Below, one piece after another: positions 39,901 through 50,119 of a stretch of 64,000 nucleotides of DNA (position 1 is the first letter of the stretch; each line of letters starts with the position of its first letter). Made by a program: the position numbers and the translations under genes. Source of the stretch: Nakazawaea peltata (taxonomy: Eukaryota > Ascomycota > Pichiomycetes > Alaninales > Pachysolenaceae); assembly GCA_001599355.1 (NCBI GenBank), contig BCGQ01000002.1, positions 75,554 through 139,553 of the forward strand, read 5' to 3'. The notes under the pieces are model-generated. The model ran no database searches, had not been told where the DNA came from, and saw only the letters and a program-made list of their open reading frames with translations.

Positions 39901-40676
39901 AAGAAAAGTTATTGAGATTTGCAGAGGATACAAGTATTGATTTCTCGGGGCTTAAGAATGAGTACAGACAAAAATCTGATGAAATTTCAAAGGAATTTGA
40001 TCTGAAAATTGAAGCTTTGCAAACAGAATTGGAATCATTGACTCCTAATGTCAAAGCAATCGAGAGATTAAGAGATGTCGAGAAGAAGTTGAATGAAATT
40101 GAACATGAATTCAAGAAACAAAGACAAGAAGAGCAAGAAATCGTCAACAAATTCAATGAATTGAAACAACAACGTCATGCCAAATTCACCGAACTGTTCG
40201 AGCATATCTCACTGAATATCAATAACATTTACAGAGAGCTCACTAGAGCACCGGCTTCTCCATTAGGAGGATCTCTGTACTTGACATTGGAAGACGAAGA
40301 TGAGCCATATAATTCAGGTATCAAGTACCATGCTATGCCTCCAATGAAAAGATTCAGAGATATGGATCTTTTGTCGGGAGGAGAGAAATCTATAGCAGCT
40401 TTAGCATTGCTCTTTGCTATTCATTCTTATCATCCGTCACCATTCTTTGTATTGGACGAAGTTGATGCGGCTTTGGATAATTCCAACGTCAACAGGTTGG
40501 CTAATTATATCAAGAATAATTGTAGTGCTGATTTCCAGTTCATTGTGATTAGTTTGAAGAATTCGTTATTCGAGAAGAGTGACTCGTTGATTGGGATTTA
40601 CAAGAATCAAGGGGAGAATAGTAGTAGGATAGTTAGTCTTGATTTGAGGGAATATCCTGAGTCGGTTAGAGCGTGA
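36960..40676 (+). CDS. SMC1: Cohesin ATPase subunit Smc1
   Basis: Core ring subunit of cohesin, holding sister chromatids. The frame opens at 36945 with GTG, but the true start is ATG 36960 (MGRIVGLELHNFKSYKGKT), which matches the family N-terminus; 1238 residues. Walker A GPNGSGKSN is at 33-41, followed by coiled coil, hinge (about 510-680, PGVRGLVSDLC to LMTGGTTN), coiled coil, then signature LLSGGEKSIAALALLFA and Walker B FFVLDEVDAALD. An acidic Asp-rich insert (about 80-105) is notable. The CTG at 40275 sits where fungal Smc1 has Ala (GG-x-A-Y-L). Confidence 0.97.
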   Translation: MGRIVGLELHNFKSYKGKTSIGLGTSCFTSIIGPNGSGKSNMMDAISFVLGVRSSHLRSSHLSDLIYRGRIMLDSNDKSDMEDDDADDDDIDIDNIQTNPQDPTKAYVTCIYERSNGEVLKLKRTITKRGNSQYRVDDKVVSLAEYTNLLKSENILIKARNFLVFQGDVEQIASQSPQDLTKLIETISGSIEFKKEYDQLKEEQELANEQTKSLFSTRRTLNGELRQYKEQCQELELFEKKLSEKSSLIRTSKLYSLYHTDEEIEQLKSQLVQYHKQVKTLKQALRDEEAQFKEISSEHAKYELDCAKYLKKIGTKSRELEHKKRDLIPLETEKSLISSRSDEYKQRILELKRDISRQSDTIDEITKQLYLVKESRDNFELRLLQETAIQLSPEAISQYQLLRNQFMARGGAEFENHLNELVQANDLLQSKVNNLESTRDATKDVLKELTYQVSDLQSKLTVLTGNLNDKLSQLQTKTDQLTSMKDLKRKYVDEEFKLNSKLKEVLVELNDLTLNQRESNRERKLRENVITLKRLYPGVRGLVSDLCRPKQKKFEVAVATILGKNFDAIVVDNLAVASKCIEYLKDQRAGVATFIPLDSVTSKAPMTSLRQIHEQAQPSIDCIDYDPSLERLIQYCCGNSMICDTMEIAKYIRWERKVEVKVVTLEGSLIHKAGLMTGGTTNNSTRKFSKNELNGLQDLKIDLMRQIDELKASLPNEALESKVSSEISALEEELVQIRRNRVLLQRELDDKESHVKIQSENLSNTESKLEDARSQVSSSQQEIQEYKNQMSVLQNEIYAEFCQANDLEDINEYENSLNNSSKMKQRTQFLKHISVLENKLSFEKERLEDSNERLERLIGEEKRLDSNLLEINVQIEAKMESIDILESELELLNEELTALKSANESNTKKTTHSGSSLEEHKSELAVKRAKVDEINESLLQLLNRKLQILKTCKVENIEIPIIDGSIHDVPIDIVAEDEDEEEKLLRFAEDTSIDFSGLKNEYRQKSDEISKEFDLKIEALQTELESLTPNVKAIERLRDVEKKLNEIEHEFKKQRQEEQEIVNKFNELKQQRHAKFTELFEHISLNINNIYRELTRAPASPLGGSLYLTLEDEDEPYNSGIKYHAMPPMKRFRDMDLLSGGEKSIAALALLFAIHSYHPSPFFVLDEVDAALDNSNVNRLANYIKNNCSADFQFIVISLKNSLFEKSDSLIGIYKNQGENSSRIVSLDLREYPESVRA

Positions 40677-40785
40677 TCATACTCGATTAGAGCATGGTTA
40701 GAGCATATAATGTGTAATGAATAATTTATTAATATACAATGTAGTTGTCGTAAGTCCTGATAGATCGTATAGTGGTGTAGCGATG

Positions 40786-40816
40786 GTGCTAGGAAGTGCT
40801 AGGTAGTGCTAGGTAT
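40786..40816. repeat. 10-bp tandem repeat GTGCTAGGWA, three copies
   Basis: GTGCTAGGAA, GTGCTAGGTA, GTGCTAGGTA in the short convergent region between SMC1 and LST7. Confidence 0.8.
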
Positions 40817-40821
40817 CACCA

Positions 40822-41607
40822 TTATGAACTAATATTCCTCAAAAGACTACTTCCCCACAAATGAACCTTCAAAAAAAACTTATCATCCCCCAATAATTCC
40901 GTCAAACTCTTAGGTTTAGGCAACGTCCTCCTATAAAATCTCTCATTATTATTGGTGTCATGAAGTTGTTTCAGTTCCATCTCTGTAATCTTAGTCTTGA
41001 CTAACTTGACAAAGCTACTCAAATATGTGTTGATGGTAGCCCAGTGCTTCATAAGCTCAGACTCGTTCTCCAGTAAAACGATCAAAGCGTATTTCCGTTC
41101 CGAACCACGAGCTGTATTATCCTTGATTTTGAATGACATCAGAACGGCGAATCCGAGGGATGAATCTCCGAACATAATTGGCTTGAAATCGTCAAAAGTC
41201 GTCTCGACGCTGAGACATCTCATCACTACTTGCCTTAGTACTCTGTATCGAGTCTGTGCTGTTGGATATTGTTGTGATATGAAAATAGAGCCGTCATTGT
41301 CGTCGACTGTTCGTATCGTTTGATGGTCTTGTTCGGTTTCTTCACCCTCGGAAAACTCATGATCGGGGAGAACTAGTTGACATGACAGGCAGGTGTTATT
41401 GGACAGCAGAACCAGACCTTGAAGAGATGATAATAAGGAGTCTTTACTGGACTCTTTATTGGACTCATGATTGGAATCATGACTGGAATCGATATCCGAA
41501 TCGAGATTGGGGTTTACGGTTTGCTTGTCAAATCTCTCTGTTGATAGCACTGAGGTTGGGCCATGAACCTCACAAAAATGTGAAAGACACACAATGAACG
41601 AGGGCAT
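40822..41607 (-). CDS. LST7: Lst7, folliculin-type subunit of the Rag GTPase GAP
   Basis: Partner of Lst4; the complex is a GAP for Gtr2 and signals amino-acid status to TORC1 at the vacuole. It has 261 residues. The N-terminal CLSHFCEVHGPTSVL is the folliculin/Lst7 Longin-domain start, followed by a short acidic insert (SDIDSSHDSN...), CLSCQLVLPD, and strand-helix blocks SIFISQQYPTAQ and YRVLRQVVMRCLS. As in yeast Lst7, it ends after the Longin domain and lacks the C-terminal DENN part of animal folliculin. A single exon. Confidence 0.88.
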   Translation of the reverse strand: MPSFIVCLSHFCEVHGPTSVLSTERFDKQTVNPNLDSDIDSSHDSNHESNKESSKDSLLSSLQGLVLLSNNTCLSCQLVLPDHEFSEGEETEQDHQTIRTVDDNDGSIFISQQYPTAQTRYRVLRQVVMRCLSVETTFDDFKPIMFGDSSLGFAVLMSFKIKDNTARGSERKYALIVLLENESELMKHWATINTYLSSFVKLVKTKITEMELKQLHDTNNNERFYRRTLPKPKSLTELLGDDKFFLKVHLWGSSLLRNISS

Positions 41608-42192
41608 ATTTAGGTGTGTGATGTCAATTCAATGTACTGATATCACTCCACTATCACTTTGTTACTCCGCTATCAGTCACTATAACTAACATTCAGTTCC
41701 ATTCACCAAATGCACTAACAGATCCTGAGCCCTACGAAAATTAACTATGTGCTTACTATTACTGCGCGTTATATAAGCACTGTGTGAAGTGCGCTGTGTG
41801 AATTGCACTGTGTGGGCATACCAGAAGAAAAATTGATAAACTGCTACGGATACTCTAAAGTCTTATCAGGCAGCAGTTGAAACTCTAGTGGCAGTGTTTT
41901 ACTGCAAGTTTGTCTGTATTCCTCTCCTTGCTACTTCTACTAGAAACAGCCACTCAATTCTCATAGTATTAACTCCTCTCTTCCTACTACTTGTTGTTTA
42001 CTGTGTATTAGCTATATACTCTTAACTATGCACCCTTACTATGTACTTTTAACTATGTGCTAACTATTCATCTTTTTCTTAGCTGTGTGTATTTCTTAAC
42101 TATGTATCCACTGTGTATGCGCACTTAAATCTCCTAAACTCACTCAATACTTGAAGCCATCAACAAGAAGCAGAACACGATCGCACTAGAAT
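41608..42192. other. Divergent promoter region, LST7 / VPS38
   Basis: 585 bases. Several loosely repeated TTAACTATG(T/C) and TACTATGTA pieces between 41985 and 42110 precede VPS38. No gene is seen. Confidence 0.5.
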
Positions 42193-43955
42193 ATGCTATC
42201 GAGGTCAACGCCGTCATCTCCGTTTGCAGATGAAGGCAGCTTCCACCTTTCTGTGGATCGAAAAGACCCTGCTAATTCCAATCTTTTGAAGCCAGCCCAA
42301 GTAAGTTTACTACCGCCTAAGGGCTGTCAACGTCTTCAGATCCACGGTGATACTAACCAATTCAGAGAAAACTACGGCATTTGAGGAACTTCCATTTGTT
42401 CAATTTGAAAATGGATACAAGATCCATGCCTAAATTGAAGAGGAAAGAGAGCTCGGCGGCAGCCGCTGCTGCTGCTGGAAGAAGGACAGGTAGAGCTGAC
42501 GATTTGAACACTAATATGGCCATCAACAGAACTCGTAGTTTGACTAACTTGAATAATACTATGTCAAATTTGGATATATCATCAACAAATGATTCTAGAA
42601 TCACCCCTGCCACTGGTGACTGGCAGTCTACATTGAATAGACAAGCTGAATATCACAAATCTTTATATGGAAGTCGATTTTTAGACACTTTCTTCACACT
42701 TTCCACGGGTACTGCAGATAATTCCGACCTTTTATACGTCTCTGAAGTAAAACACAAGCAAATGAACCCATATTTCACCGAATTTGACTTAAGCAGTTTA
42801 AGATATCATAATATTTCAAAAGTGCGATTTGATTTGTGGGGTAGGAAATGTACTGATGACGAAAACTGGGTCCATTGTATCAGTGTAGGATTATTATTAG
42901 ATCTGTTGGTTTTTATTGGTGAGAGTTTGAATAAGCGGATCTTTAAAGAGGATAATATTGTGGTAGTGGAGTTGACAGACGGGTTCTACATGCTCCCTAA
43001 TCAATTCTCACCTAAATATCGGAATCTGGATACTCCTCCTCATATCTCCACCAAAAGATTTTCATCTACATTTGATCAGTTGATGAAATTAAATAATCTC
43101 CAGCTGTGTTTAACAGACAGTGAGCGGAACAAACATGTTATCGCAAGTAAAGTATCGCTGTCTTTAGATTTACAAGATAAATACAAACTAGAGAACAATA
43201 GTCGATTATTGAAATTGAAAATAGAACAAATCAGAGTGCAAAATGAACAGACCCTGTTGAAAATTCATAAAAAGAGACTGATATTGCATAAAAAGAAGAC
43301 CGACATGCAGAATCAGATCATGGAAATCTCAGAATTAAAAGAAAACTGTGAAGAACTGAAGGATAAGTTTGGATCTATATTGAGTAAATTGAAATCTGTG
43401 GAGGATCGATTGAATAACGAGAAGATGAAGTTGGTGAATATGATCAAGCAAGTGTTTCCTATTGATCCATTGAATGAGAATTCGATGGAATTCACGATTC
43501 TTAATCATTATCGTCTCCCGTTGTCGATAAAGAAGACCAATCTCAGTAAACCCAAACTGTTGGAAATTGCTTTTGTGTTGAATTTGATAGGTCAGATTAT
43601 CAGTTTAGTTGCATATTATTTAGAGATCCCATTACGATTCCCAATCGAGCTATTCGGGAGTAACTCGTATATCAATGACAAAATTTCACAGTTATCGGTC
43701 TCAATGTTCCCTCTTTGGGTAAATAATCTCCATAACTTTGAGAAATTCGAGTATGGGCTTTTATTGTTGAATAAGAATATTGAGCAGTTACTTGAGTCTA
43801 TTGGGATGAGAGTTATTGATCAGCGGAACATTTTGGGGAATTTGAAGATTCTTTTGATATGTCTTTCATCTGATGATGACCTTGAATATAGTAGGGTTGA
43901 TAAAGAGGTGCTTAAGAAGAGGATGGAGATGGTGAGGTCTAAGAGACGGAGGTGA
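42193..43955 (+). CDS. VPS38: Vps38 (UVRAG-type) subunit of PI3-kinase complex II, two exons
   Basis: Subunit of the Vps34 complex II that makes PI3P on endosomes. Exon 1 is 42193-42300 and exon 2 is 42366-43955, giving 565 residues. The second frame has no ATG at its head. The splice joins LLKPAQ to RKLRHLRNFHLFNLK, restoring the R-x-LRHL motif typical of UVRAG/Atg14 relatives. Seen: an Ala tract plus Arg patch, a C2-like region, a coiled coil (about 265-375), and the C-terminal BARA-like block (LIGQIISLVAYYLEIPLRFPI, YGLLLLNKNIEQLLES). Vps38 is favoured over Atg14 by the RxLRHL and C2-like parts and the absence of N-terminal Cys pairs. Confidence 0.87.
42301..42365 (+). other. Intron of VPS38, 65 bp
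   Basis: GTAAGT at 42301, branch point TACTAAC near 42350-42356, and TTCAG ending at 42365. Phase 0. Retention leads to early termination. Confidence 0.9.
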
Positions 43956-44436
43956 AAAAAGAAGGAGGTAGAGGAGTGGGGGAAAGTCAATGCGTTGGGA
44001 CGGTGTATTAGTGTGTAGTCCGAGGTGGAGAGAGCATAGTGGATAGTGTATGAATAGTGTAGCATAAGCATAATGAATAATGAAGTTTAGTAGATGTAGC
44101 TTTGGGATGGTGGGGAAGTGGAGAAGTGGGGAAGTGGAGAGTCGGTGGGACAGAGAGGTAATAGGATAGATGGTAGCTTGTAGAGAGAGTTGCCGGGCAC
44201 AGAGTATTGCCGGGCACGGGGTGTTCTGGGCACGAGCAGAGGAAAAGGGGTGTTTCCAGGCTCAAGCAGAGGAAGTGTTGCCGGGCAGTATATGATTGGT
44301 CGTGCACCCCCAATTTCCCAATCGGGAAATCTAAAAATTTTCAACGACATCCAAAAATTACTCATTTTCAACCCTTTACCGCTCATTAAAAGGGGCTACT
44401 CATTGAATAAAGGACCAGTCCAAAGCACCAAGCGCC
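43956..44436. other. Intergenic, VPS38 to FRS1, with GCCGGGCA repeats
   Basis: 481 bases. Purine-rich GGGGAAGTGGAGAAGT repeats occur near 44108-44140. Further on, GCCGGGCA occurs near 44191, 44209 and 44280, and AAGCAGAGGAA (or GAGCAGAGGAA) twice. The latter half is the FRS1 promoter. No gene is seen. Confidence 0.55.
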
Positions 44437-46200
44437 ATGCCTACTATTGCCGTTGACAAACAAGACTTATTCGACTTGTTAGGTAAGACCTATACCACCG
44501 AAGAATTCGACGAATTATGTTTCGAATTCGGTATCGAGCTCGATGAAGATACCACCGACGAATGTACCGGTGACGAGAGACCTCAGTTGAAGATCGAGAT
44601 CGGCGCTAACAGATATGATATGTTGTGTATTGAAGGTATTGCGCAACTGTTGAACGAATTTTTGTCGCGCAAGGAACAACCAAAGTTCACATACTTAAAG
44701 GATCCTACCGTCACCTTAACTATTAAGGAGTCGACCGCCGATATTCGTCCATACGCTGCCGGTGCCATCTTGAGAAACATCAAGTTCACCCAAAGAAACT
44801 ATGAATCTTTCATTGCTTTGCAAGACAAATTACACACCAATTTGTGTCGTAACAGAACTTTAGTCGCCATGGGTACCCATGACTTGGACACTTTAAAACC
44901 ACCATTCACTTTCGAGCTGTTACCACCAACAGAGTTCAGTTTCGTTCCTTTAAATCAAACCAAGAAGATGAACGGTGCTGAAATGATGGAATTCTACGAA
45001 AACGATAAGAATTTAGGTAAATATTTACACATTATTAAGGACTTACCTCGTTATCCTCTTATTTTGGACAGTGAGAGAACTGTCGGTTCTATGCCTCCTA
45101 TCATCAACTCTGATCACTCCAAGATCACTTTGGATACCCGTAATGTCTTCATCGATGTCACTGGTACCGACAGAACTAAGTTGGAGATTGTTGTTAACCA
45201 ATTGGTTGCCATGTTCTCTGTATACTGTGATGAACCATTCACCGTTGAGCCTGTTCAAGTCATCAGTGAGCATAACAACGAGACCAGAGTCGTTCCTGAC
45301 TTGAAACCAAGAATTATGTCATGCTCTAAAGAATATATCAACTCTTTGTTGGGAACAGAATTGAGCACCGAAGAGATTTCCAAATTATTGGTCAAGATGT
45401 CATTAAAGGTCGTTGGATCTGAAGGTGATGATTTGTCTGTTGAAATCCCGATCACCAGACCTGATGTTTTGCATCCATGTGATATCGTAGAAGACGCTGC
45501 CATTGCTTATGGTTACAATAAGTTGCCAGCCAACAAGAACAAGATGACCTCGTTGGTTGCGCAGCCTTTGCCTATCAACAAGATCAGTGATATTTTGAGA
45601 ATTGCTTCTGCTCAAGCCGGTTGGGCTGAAGTTATGCCTTTGACATTGTGTTCTCATGACGAGAACTTCAAGTTCTTGAGACAGGAGGATGATAACACCG
45701 CTCTGGTTAAATTATCCAACCCAAAGACCGTAGAATATCAAGTTGTTAGAACAACGTTGTTACCAGGTATCTTGAAGACTGTAAGAGAGAACAGAAAGCA
45801 CTCGTTACCTATCAAGATTTTCGAGGCCGGTGATATCGTATTGAAGGATGACTCTTTGGAGAGAGGTGCCTTCAACCAAAGAAACTGGGCTGCCATTTAT
45901 GTTGGTAAGACCTCTGGTTTCGAAGTCATTCAAGGTTTATTGACCAAGATCATGCAAACCATGAGATATCCGTGGTTACAAGATCAATCTTCTACCAAGA
46001 AGGGATTTTTCGTTAAGCAAGATGACTCTAACAGCACTTTCTTCCCTCAAAGAGGAGCCAAGGTTTACTTGAGACTGAAGGATGGTGAGGAATTAAAGGA
46101 AGTTGGTATTATTGGTGTATTACACCCTGAGGTAATGACCAATTTCGAGGTTCCATATGCCGGTTCTTACGTTGAGATCAATGCTCAAGTCTTCTTGTAA
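44437..46200 (+). CDS. FRS1: Cytosolic phenylalanyl-tRNA synthetase beta subunit
   Basis: Beta chain of the alpha2-beta2 enzyme that charges tRNA-Phe. It has 587 residues. [16 protein letters not shown] is the conserved start, with B1/B3-type domains ([16 protein letters not shown]), B5 ([37 protein letters not shown]), then a class-II-like core without catalytic motifs ([35 protein letters not shown]). CTG at 44917 in FE-x-LPP replaces the family Ala. In S. cerevisiae FRS1 is next to RPL22A. Confidence 0.96.
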   Translation: MPTIAVDKQDLFDLLGKTYTTEEFDELCFEFGIELDEDTTDECTGDERPQLKIEIGANRYDMLCIEGIAQLLNEFLSRKEQPKFTYLKDPTVTLTIKESTADIRPYAAGAILRNIKFTQRNYESFIALQDKLHTNLCRNRTLVAMGTHDLDTLKPPFTFELLPPTEFSFVPLNQTKKMNGAEMMEFYENDKNLGKYLHIIKDLPRYPLILDSERTVGSMPPIINSDHSKITLDTRNVFIDVTGTDRTKLEIVVNQLVAMFSVYCDEPFTVEPVQVISEHNNETRVVPDLKPRIMSCSKEYINSLLGTELSTEEISKLLVKMSLKVVGSEGDDLSVEIPITRPDVLHPCDIVEDAAIAYGYNKLPANKNKMTSLVAQPLPINKISDILRIASAQAGWAEVMPLTLCSHDENFKFLRQEDDNTALVKLSNPKTVEYQVVRTTLLPGILKTVRENRKHSLPIKIFEAGDIVLKDDSLERGAFNQRNWAAIYVGKTSGFEVIQGLLTKIMQTMRYPWLQDQSSTKKGFFVKQDDSNSTFFPQRGAKVYLRLKDGEELKEVGIIGVLHPEVMTNFEVPYAGSYVEINAQVFL

Positions 46201-46272
46201 TAGCTGTTCATCATGATATGTATTTTTTTAGTTTATATAGACATAAATTGAATGAGTTCTATTCTAAATGCA

Positions 46273-49200
46273 TTAGGCGAAATCCATTTTGATGTCGAGA
46301 CCAGTATGATTGAATTCTTCGTCATCATCGTAGATGAAATGTTTAGGAGGGGATTGGTCTTGGGTTGGATTTGTTGTCGTAGATGGGTCTGTGGTCGTAG
46401 ATGGGTCTGTTGTCAGGGCTGGGTCCGTTGTCAGGTCCGCTACCGGTGCCTGCTCCTCCTGTCCTTCCTCCTCTATCTGATCTCCCTCTGTTAGCGTCAC
46501 GCTCTGTAAAAGAACACCTGATGATTTACGTACATCATTCCCTCTCTTTGGATGTTGAGGACTCTTGAATGGACGAGGTTTGAAATCCTCTATAGGTGTA
46601 GATTCTGTGGAGCGGGTCTTAAATGACCGAGGCTTAAATTTCTCCTCAGTCATTTTAGGTGTAGTTGGAGGCAGTTCTTTGCTCAAATCGACTTCGCCAG
46701 AAGCTATTTGATTCTCAATAGCGGCCACTTCTTGAGCAATGGCATCAATATTGAATAAAATCTCACTTCCTGGAGTAGCTTTAGATGGAAATTCATCTTC
46801 TGTGTCATTTACAGTCAGATCATTGTCCTGGTCTTGCTCTGCCAGTTTCTTGGCTTCCAACTCTTTCCTTCCCTCTTCATACACCTCCCACCATTCTTTC
46901 CTTTGAGGTTTAAACCACTTCCTGAATATCGATTTACGTTTACCTGACTTCTTATCCATGTTTTTCTTGACATTCTCAAACTCGTCTATCAATTCACGTT
47001 GTCTTTCCAAATCTCCTGGCTCATCAATCTCTACAAATTCCTCATTCAAAACCTCCCAATCAAGTTTCTTCAATAATTTAGGCATCTGCTTTCTGTATTC
47101 CATGTGCCCACTAACAAATTCGGTACAATCGAAGTTTTCTAACCCTTCTACTCCATCAATAGCTGTTAATCCTGCTACTGTTCCTAACCCACCGCTTGTG
47201 GCCCTGAAAAGATACCCTAAGATCCAGTCTTTCTTACTATATCCATTAACAAATCTACCTGAAATGACTGACCTACAGAGAGAAAGCTCATCTTGCTTAT
47301 AAACGAATGGAGCCCCGAACATGACAACGTCTTGAACTAATCCATAAGCACCTCTACGACTTAACTCTAACAAACATGAGTAAATCAATCTGGCTCCTAA
47401 GGAAAACCCTACTAATGTTACTGGTCTTACACCGAGATTACGCTGGATTAAAGTGTCTGCTAAGATAATCCCGGCCTCCCAAGCTCTATCAAGAGAGACA
47501 TTCCAAGGATTATCCAACAAATATCCCAACTTTGAGAGCATCATCGGTAATTGGACAGATGCCATGAATGCAATTAACACAGTGGATCCTAAAATTTGTT
47601 GAATCGACTGAGTTAATACTTCAGTAGCAAGAATACCGATGGTCTGACCAGTACTGGTCAACATATCTGGCTCCCAAAGCAAAGACACAATATCACCAAT
47701 GACCGGATCAACTGTAGAAAACGGAAGACGAACATCATCTTCACTACTATTCATCCAACCACTGACGGTAATTACGAGATTTACTCTTTTATTGTTGTGA
47801 ATTGGTCTGAATTCAAACGTTTTCACACTTCCAACTCTTTTCAGCATACCTTTAGAACCTATCCTGGCTCCAGAGAGAACTCCTACTGATGTTACAATGG
47901 AAGTACCTCCGATACCCGCAAGGAAACCAGAAGTACCCCCAATTCCTACGGTTGATAATCCTGCAGCTATACCAGCACCGATCATAGGAGCTAATAAACC
48001 AGCACTTAACCCAATAACAAGACCACCTCCAATAGTGGCCAATCCCACATAAACTAATTTCTTCTTCTTATTAGATTTCAGTCTGGTGTCCAAGATCTCA
48101 CGTTCGTTCCAGATTTGCTCTGAACTTTCTTCGATCTCGAGTAAATCAGTGATTCTTCTTTCGAACTGAGAGATTTCCAACACCGACACACCTAAATACT
48201 TTGCAAATTTAACTAAAAGAACTCTTGATCTAGCATCATAGACGGCATCGAAGATCAAATTCAAAAAAAGATCACATATAAGTGTCCATTTGACGTCCAC
48301 TTTAAGTACTTCTTCTTTCAAATCATCATCCTCACCGTCTTGTTGAAGAAATTCTTTGTCTTCTCTATTAAGTAAGGGATTAGCTACGTCTTCTACTGTC
48401 GTTAAAGATGGGATTAAGTCACCAGCTTCTACACCGTGAGTACTCAAATTCTCGATCATTTGTCTCTCACGTTCGTTCAACTCCATATGGTCATAAATAC
48501 GGTCCATCATACGAATCGACCACATCTGGAAACTCAAATGGGCCGTAGAAAGTCTTTTACTGAGTTTAATGGATTTAGGGTTCACTTTCACCTGAGATAA
48601 CAGAACTGCCATATCCACAATGACCAACTTCACCAACCCAGCATAAGCGATTTTTTGGGGGTCTTTTAACATTTCTTTAGTGGAATTTAATTGGGATAAA
48701 GCGTTCAAATCTTCACGGTCATGAGCTCCACCTTCTAAATCTTCACGAGATCCATGATTTTGAGTATCATGCATGTTGAAATATACTTTATGGTCGGTCT
48801 CGAGTCTTCCCTCTTGATTATGCATTTGTGAGCTTGTAGCAGCGTTTTTAGAGCTCGACTCTCCAAAGAGGAACTCGAAATCTTGGTTGATTTTGTTAAA
48901 TTTCAGCAGTTGTTCTTCCAGCAGAATACGAGTGTACCCCTGTTTCAGTCCATCATCGAGTTGGTCCACTTTATCTTGCCAGAAGATATCTCCTTCACCT
49001 ACAATCAATTCACCTTTTTCATTATACATATCGATTTCCAACTCGGTGTTCATTTGACGCCAGTCGTCATCATCTTCTGAGTCGTCTTCATCTTCTGAAA
49101 GAATGATATCCTCTGGAGCAATGTCGTCTTTTGGTCCGGTCTTCGTCTCCAGCTCCGGTTCCCCCACTCTGACGTTCGATGTTGGTGTTATGATGTTATC

Positions 49201-49605
49201 AGATTTGGATCCACCTTTTTTACCAGCCGACGACACCACATCCAAACTAGATGACGTCCTATTTCCTTTACCGTATTTGACTATTTCAGCAGAAGGATTA
49301 GTCTTCAAGTTCTTTGAAGCAATTGCATCGTTGCCGCCTAAATTAAATTCCACATATTCTTCCTCATCCATTTCTTGTCTAACTTCATCATCTGATTGCT
49401 CTGGTTCTTCTTTGGGTCCCAACTTCACCGATTCGGCCAAAAATAACGGCATTGGCTGAGAAACGAGCGAGCTTTTGCTCTCCTTCGGCGACATCACCGT
49501 CGCTGCTCTTGAAGGCAACGATATGTTACTTCCATTTCCGGCAAGATCCTGAAGAGATGCCGCCAGAATGGGAGATGGCGACTGATCTGGAGCTTCTGAA
49601 GACAT
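46273..49605 (-). CDS. MIL1: Mil1-like DUF726 (TMCO4 family) membrane-associated hydrolase-fold protein
   Basis: Ortholog of S. cerevisiae YFL034W, a clathrin-adaptor (AP-1/AP-1R) interacting protein. It has 1110 residues from ATG 49605; the frame extends further upstream only through a TTG. Seen: a Ser-rich, acidic head with DDSEDDDDW-type runs, a helical middle, hydrophobic Gly-rich spans (about 525-590), then an alpha/beta-hydrolase segment with lipase-like VTLVGFSLGARL (candidate nucleophile Ser in G-F-S-L-G) and VVMFGAPF. The C-terminus carries repeated TTDPS-type pentapeptides. It is adjacent to RPL22, as in S. cerevisiae. Confidence 0.88.
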   Translation of the reverse strand: MSSEAPDQSPSPILAASLQDLAGNGSNISLPSRAATVMSPKESKSSLVSQPMPLFLAESVKLGPKEEPEQSDDEVRQEMDEEEYVEFNLGGNDAIASKNLKTNPSAEIVKYGKGNRTSSSLDVVSSAGKKGGSKSDNIITPTSNVRVGEPELETKTGPKDDIAPEDIILSEDEDDSEDDDDWRQMNTELEIDMYNEKGELIVGEGDIFWQDKVDQLDDGLKQGYTRILLEEQLLKFNKINQDFEFLFGESSSKNAATSSQMHNQEGRLETDHKVYFNMHDTQNHGSREDLEGGAHDREDLNALSQLNSTKEMLKDPQKIAYAGLVKLVIVDMAVLLSQVKVNPKSIKLSKRLSTAHLSFQMWSIRMMDRIYDHMELNERERQMIENLSTHGVEAGDLIPSLTTVEDVANPLLNREDKEFLQQDGEDDDLKEEVLKVDVKWTLICDLFLNLIFDAVYDARSRVLLVKFAKYLGVSVLEISQFERRITDLLEIEESSEQIWNEREILDTRLKSNKKKKLVYVGLATIGGGLVIGLSAGLLAPMIGAGIAAGLSTVGIGGTSGFLAGIGGTSIVTSVGVLSGARIGSKGMLKRVGSVKTFEFRPIHNNKRVNLVITVSGWMNSSEDDVRLPFSTVDPVIGDIVSLLWEPDMLTSTGQTIGILATEVLTQSIQQILGSTVLIAFMASVQLPMMLSKLGYLLDNPWNVSLDRAWEAGIILADTLIQRNLGVRPVTLVGFSLGARLIYSCLLELSRRGAYGLVQDVVMFGAPFVYKQDELSLCRSVISGRFVNGYSKKDWILGYLFRATSGGLGTVAGLTAIDGVEGLENFDCTEFVSGHMEYRKQMPKLLKKLDWEVLNEEFVEIDEPGDLERQRELIDEFENVKKNMDKKSGKRKSIFRKWFKPQRKEWWEVYEEGRKELEAKKLAEQDQDNDLTVNDTEDEFPSKATPGSEILFNIDAIAQEVAAIENQIASGEVDLSKELPPTTPKMTEEKFKPRSFKTRSTESTPIEDFKPRPFKSPQHPKRGNDVRKSSGVLLQSVTLTEGDQIEEEGQEEQAPVADLTTDPALTTDPSTTTDPSTTTNPTQDQSPPKHFIYDDDEEFNHTGLDIKMDFA
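46376..46445. repeat. Coding minisatellite in MIL1 (T-T-D-P-x repeats)
   Basis: Direct repeats of about 15-24 bp, such as GTCGTAGATGGGTCTGTGGTC, encode successive Thr-Thr-Asp-Pro-Ser/Ala units near the C-terminus. In-frame length variation between strains is likely. Confidence 0.75.
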
Positions 49606-50119
49606 TTTCTCGGGGTTTTTTCGATTTATGTCCAAATACTCGTAACTAAACCAATTATGACCGATAATTTAATCTGAAAGACGCCTCTATGGTACCCTAC
49701 CGGTCTAGTCAAGTTCCATAAACCATCTTGCTGGTCTTTTGTCGTGGTTTGTTAGGATATTACCGGATTGGGCGAAGTATGTGGAGCATATTACGAATTT
49801 TAAAGTTAGCGGTACTTATTAAAGGGGTTAGCGAGGGATGCCGGGGGATACTGGGAGTACTATAAGTGCCAGCGATCAGCCATGGATATACCATGAATAA
49901 ATCACGGAGAAACCAAAGTTTCACCAATTCTTAACTCTACCTACAATACTACAAAGAAGTAAAAAATTCATTCCACCTCTCCATCGACTTTATAACTTTG
50001 ATAGTGGGTATATTAAATCTATATACACATTATATCCTAAAAACCCTTAAAGCAAATAGCAGATGACCTAGACCAGAAATGAATAAAAAAAGAGAAACGA
50101 TAAACTAAAGTTTAATAAT
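49606..50119. other. Intergenic, MIL1 promoter / RPL22 3' side
   Basis: 514 bases; no gene or strong motif is seen. Confidence 0.5.

Noticed and set aside
49606-49635. Upstream extensions of MIL1 (from 49635), OTU1 (23209), BOS1 (32664), SMC1 (36945) and zinc-cluster copy 2 (59125)
   Set aside because: These extended frames begin at TTG or GTG. In each case the first ATG gives the family-like N-terminus, so the shorter forms were used.
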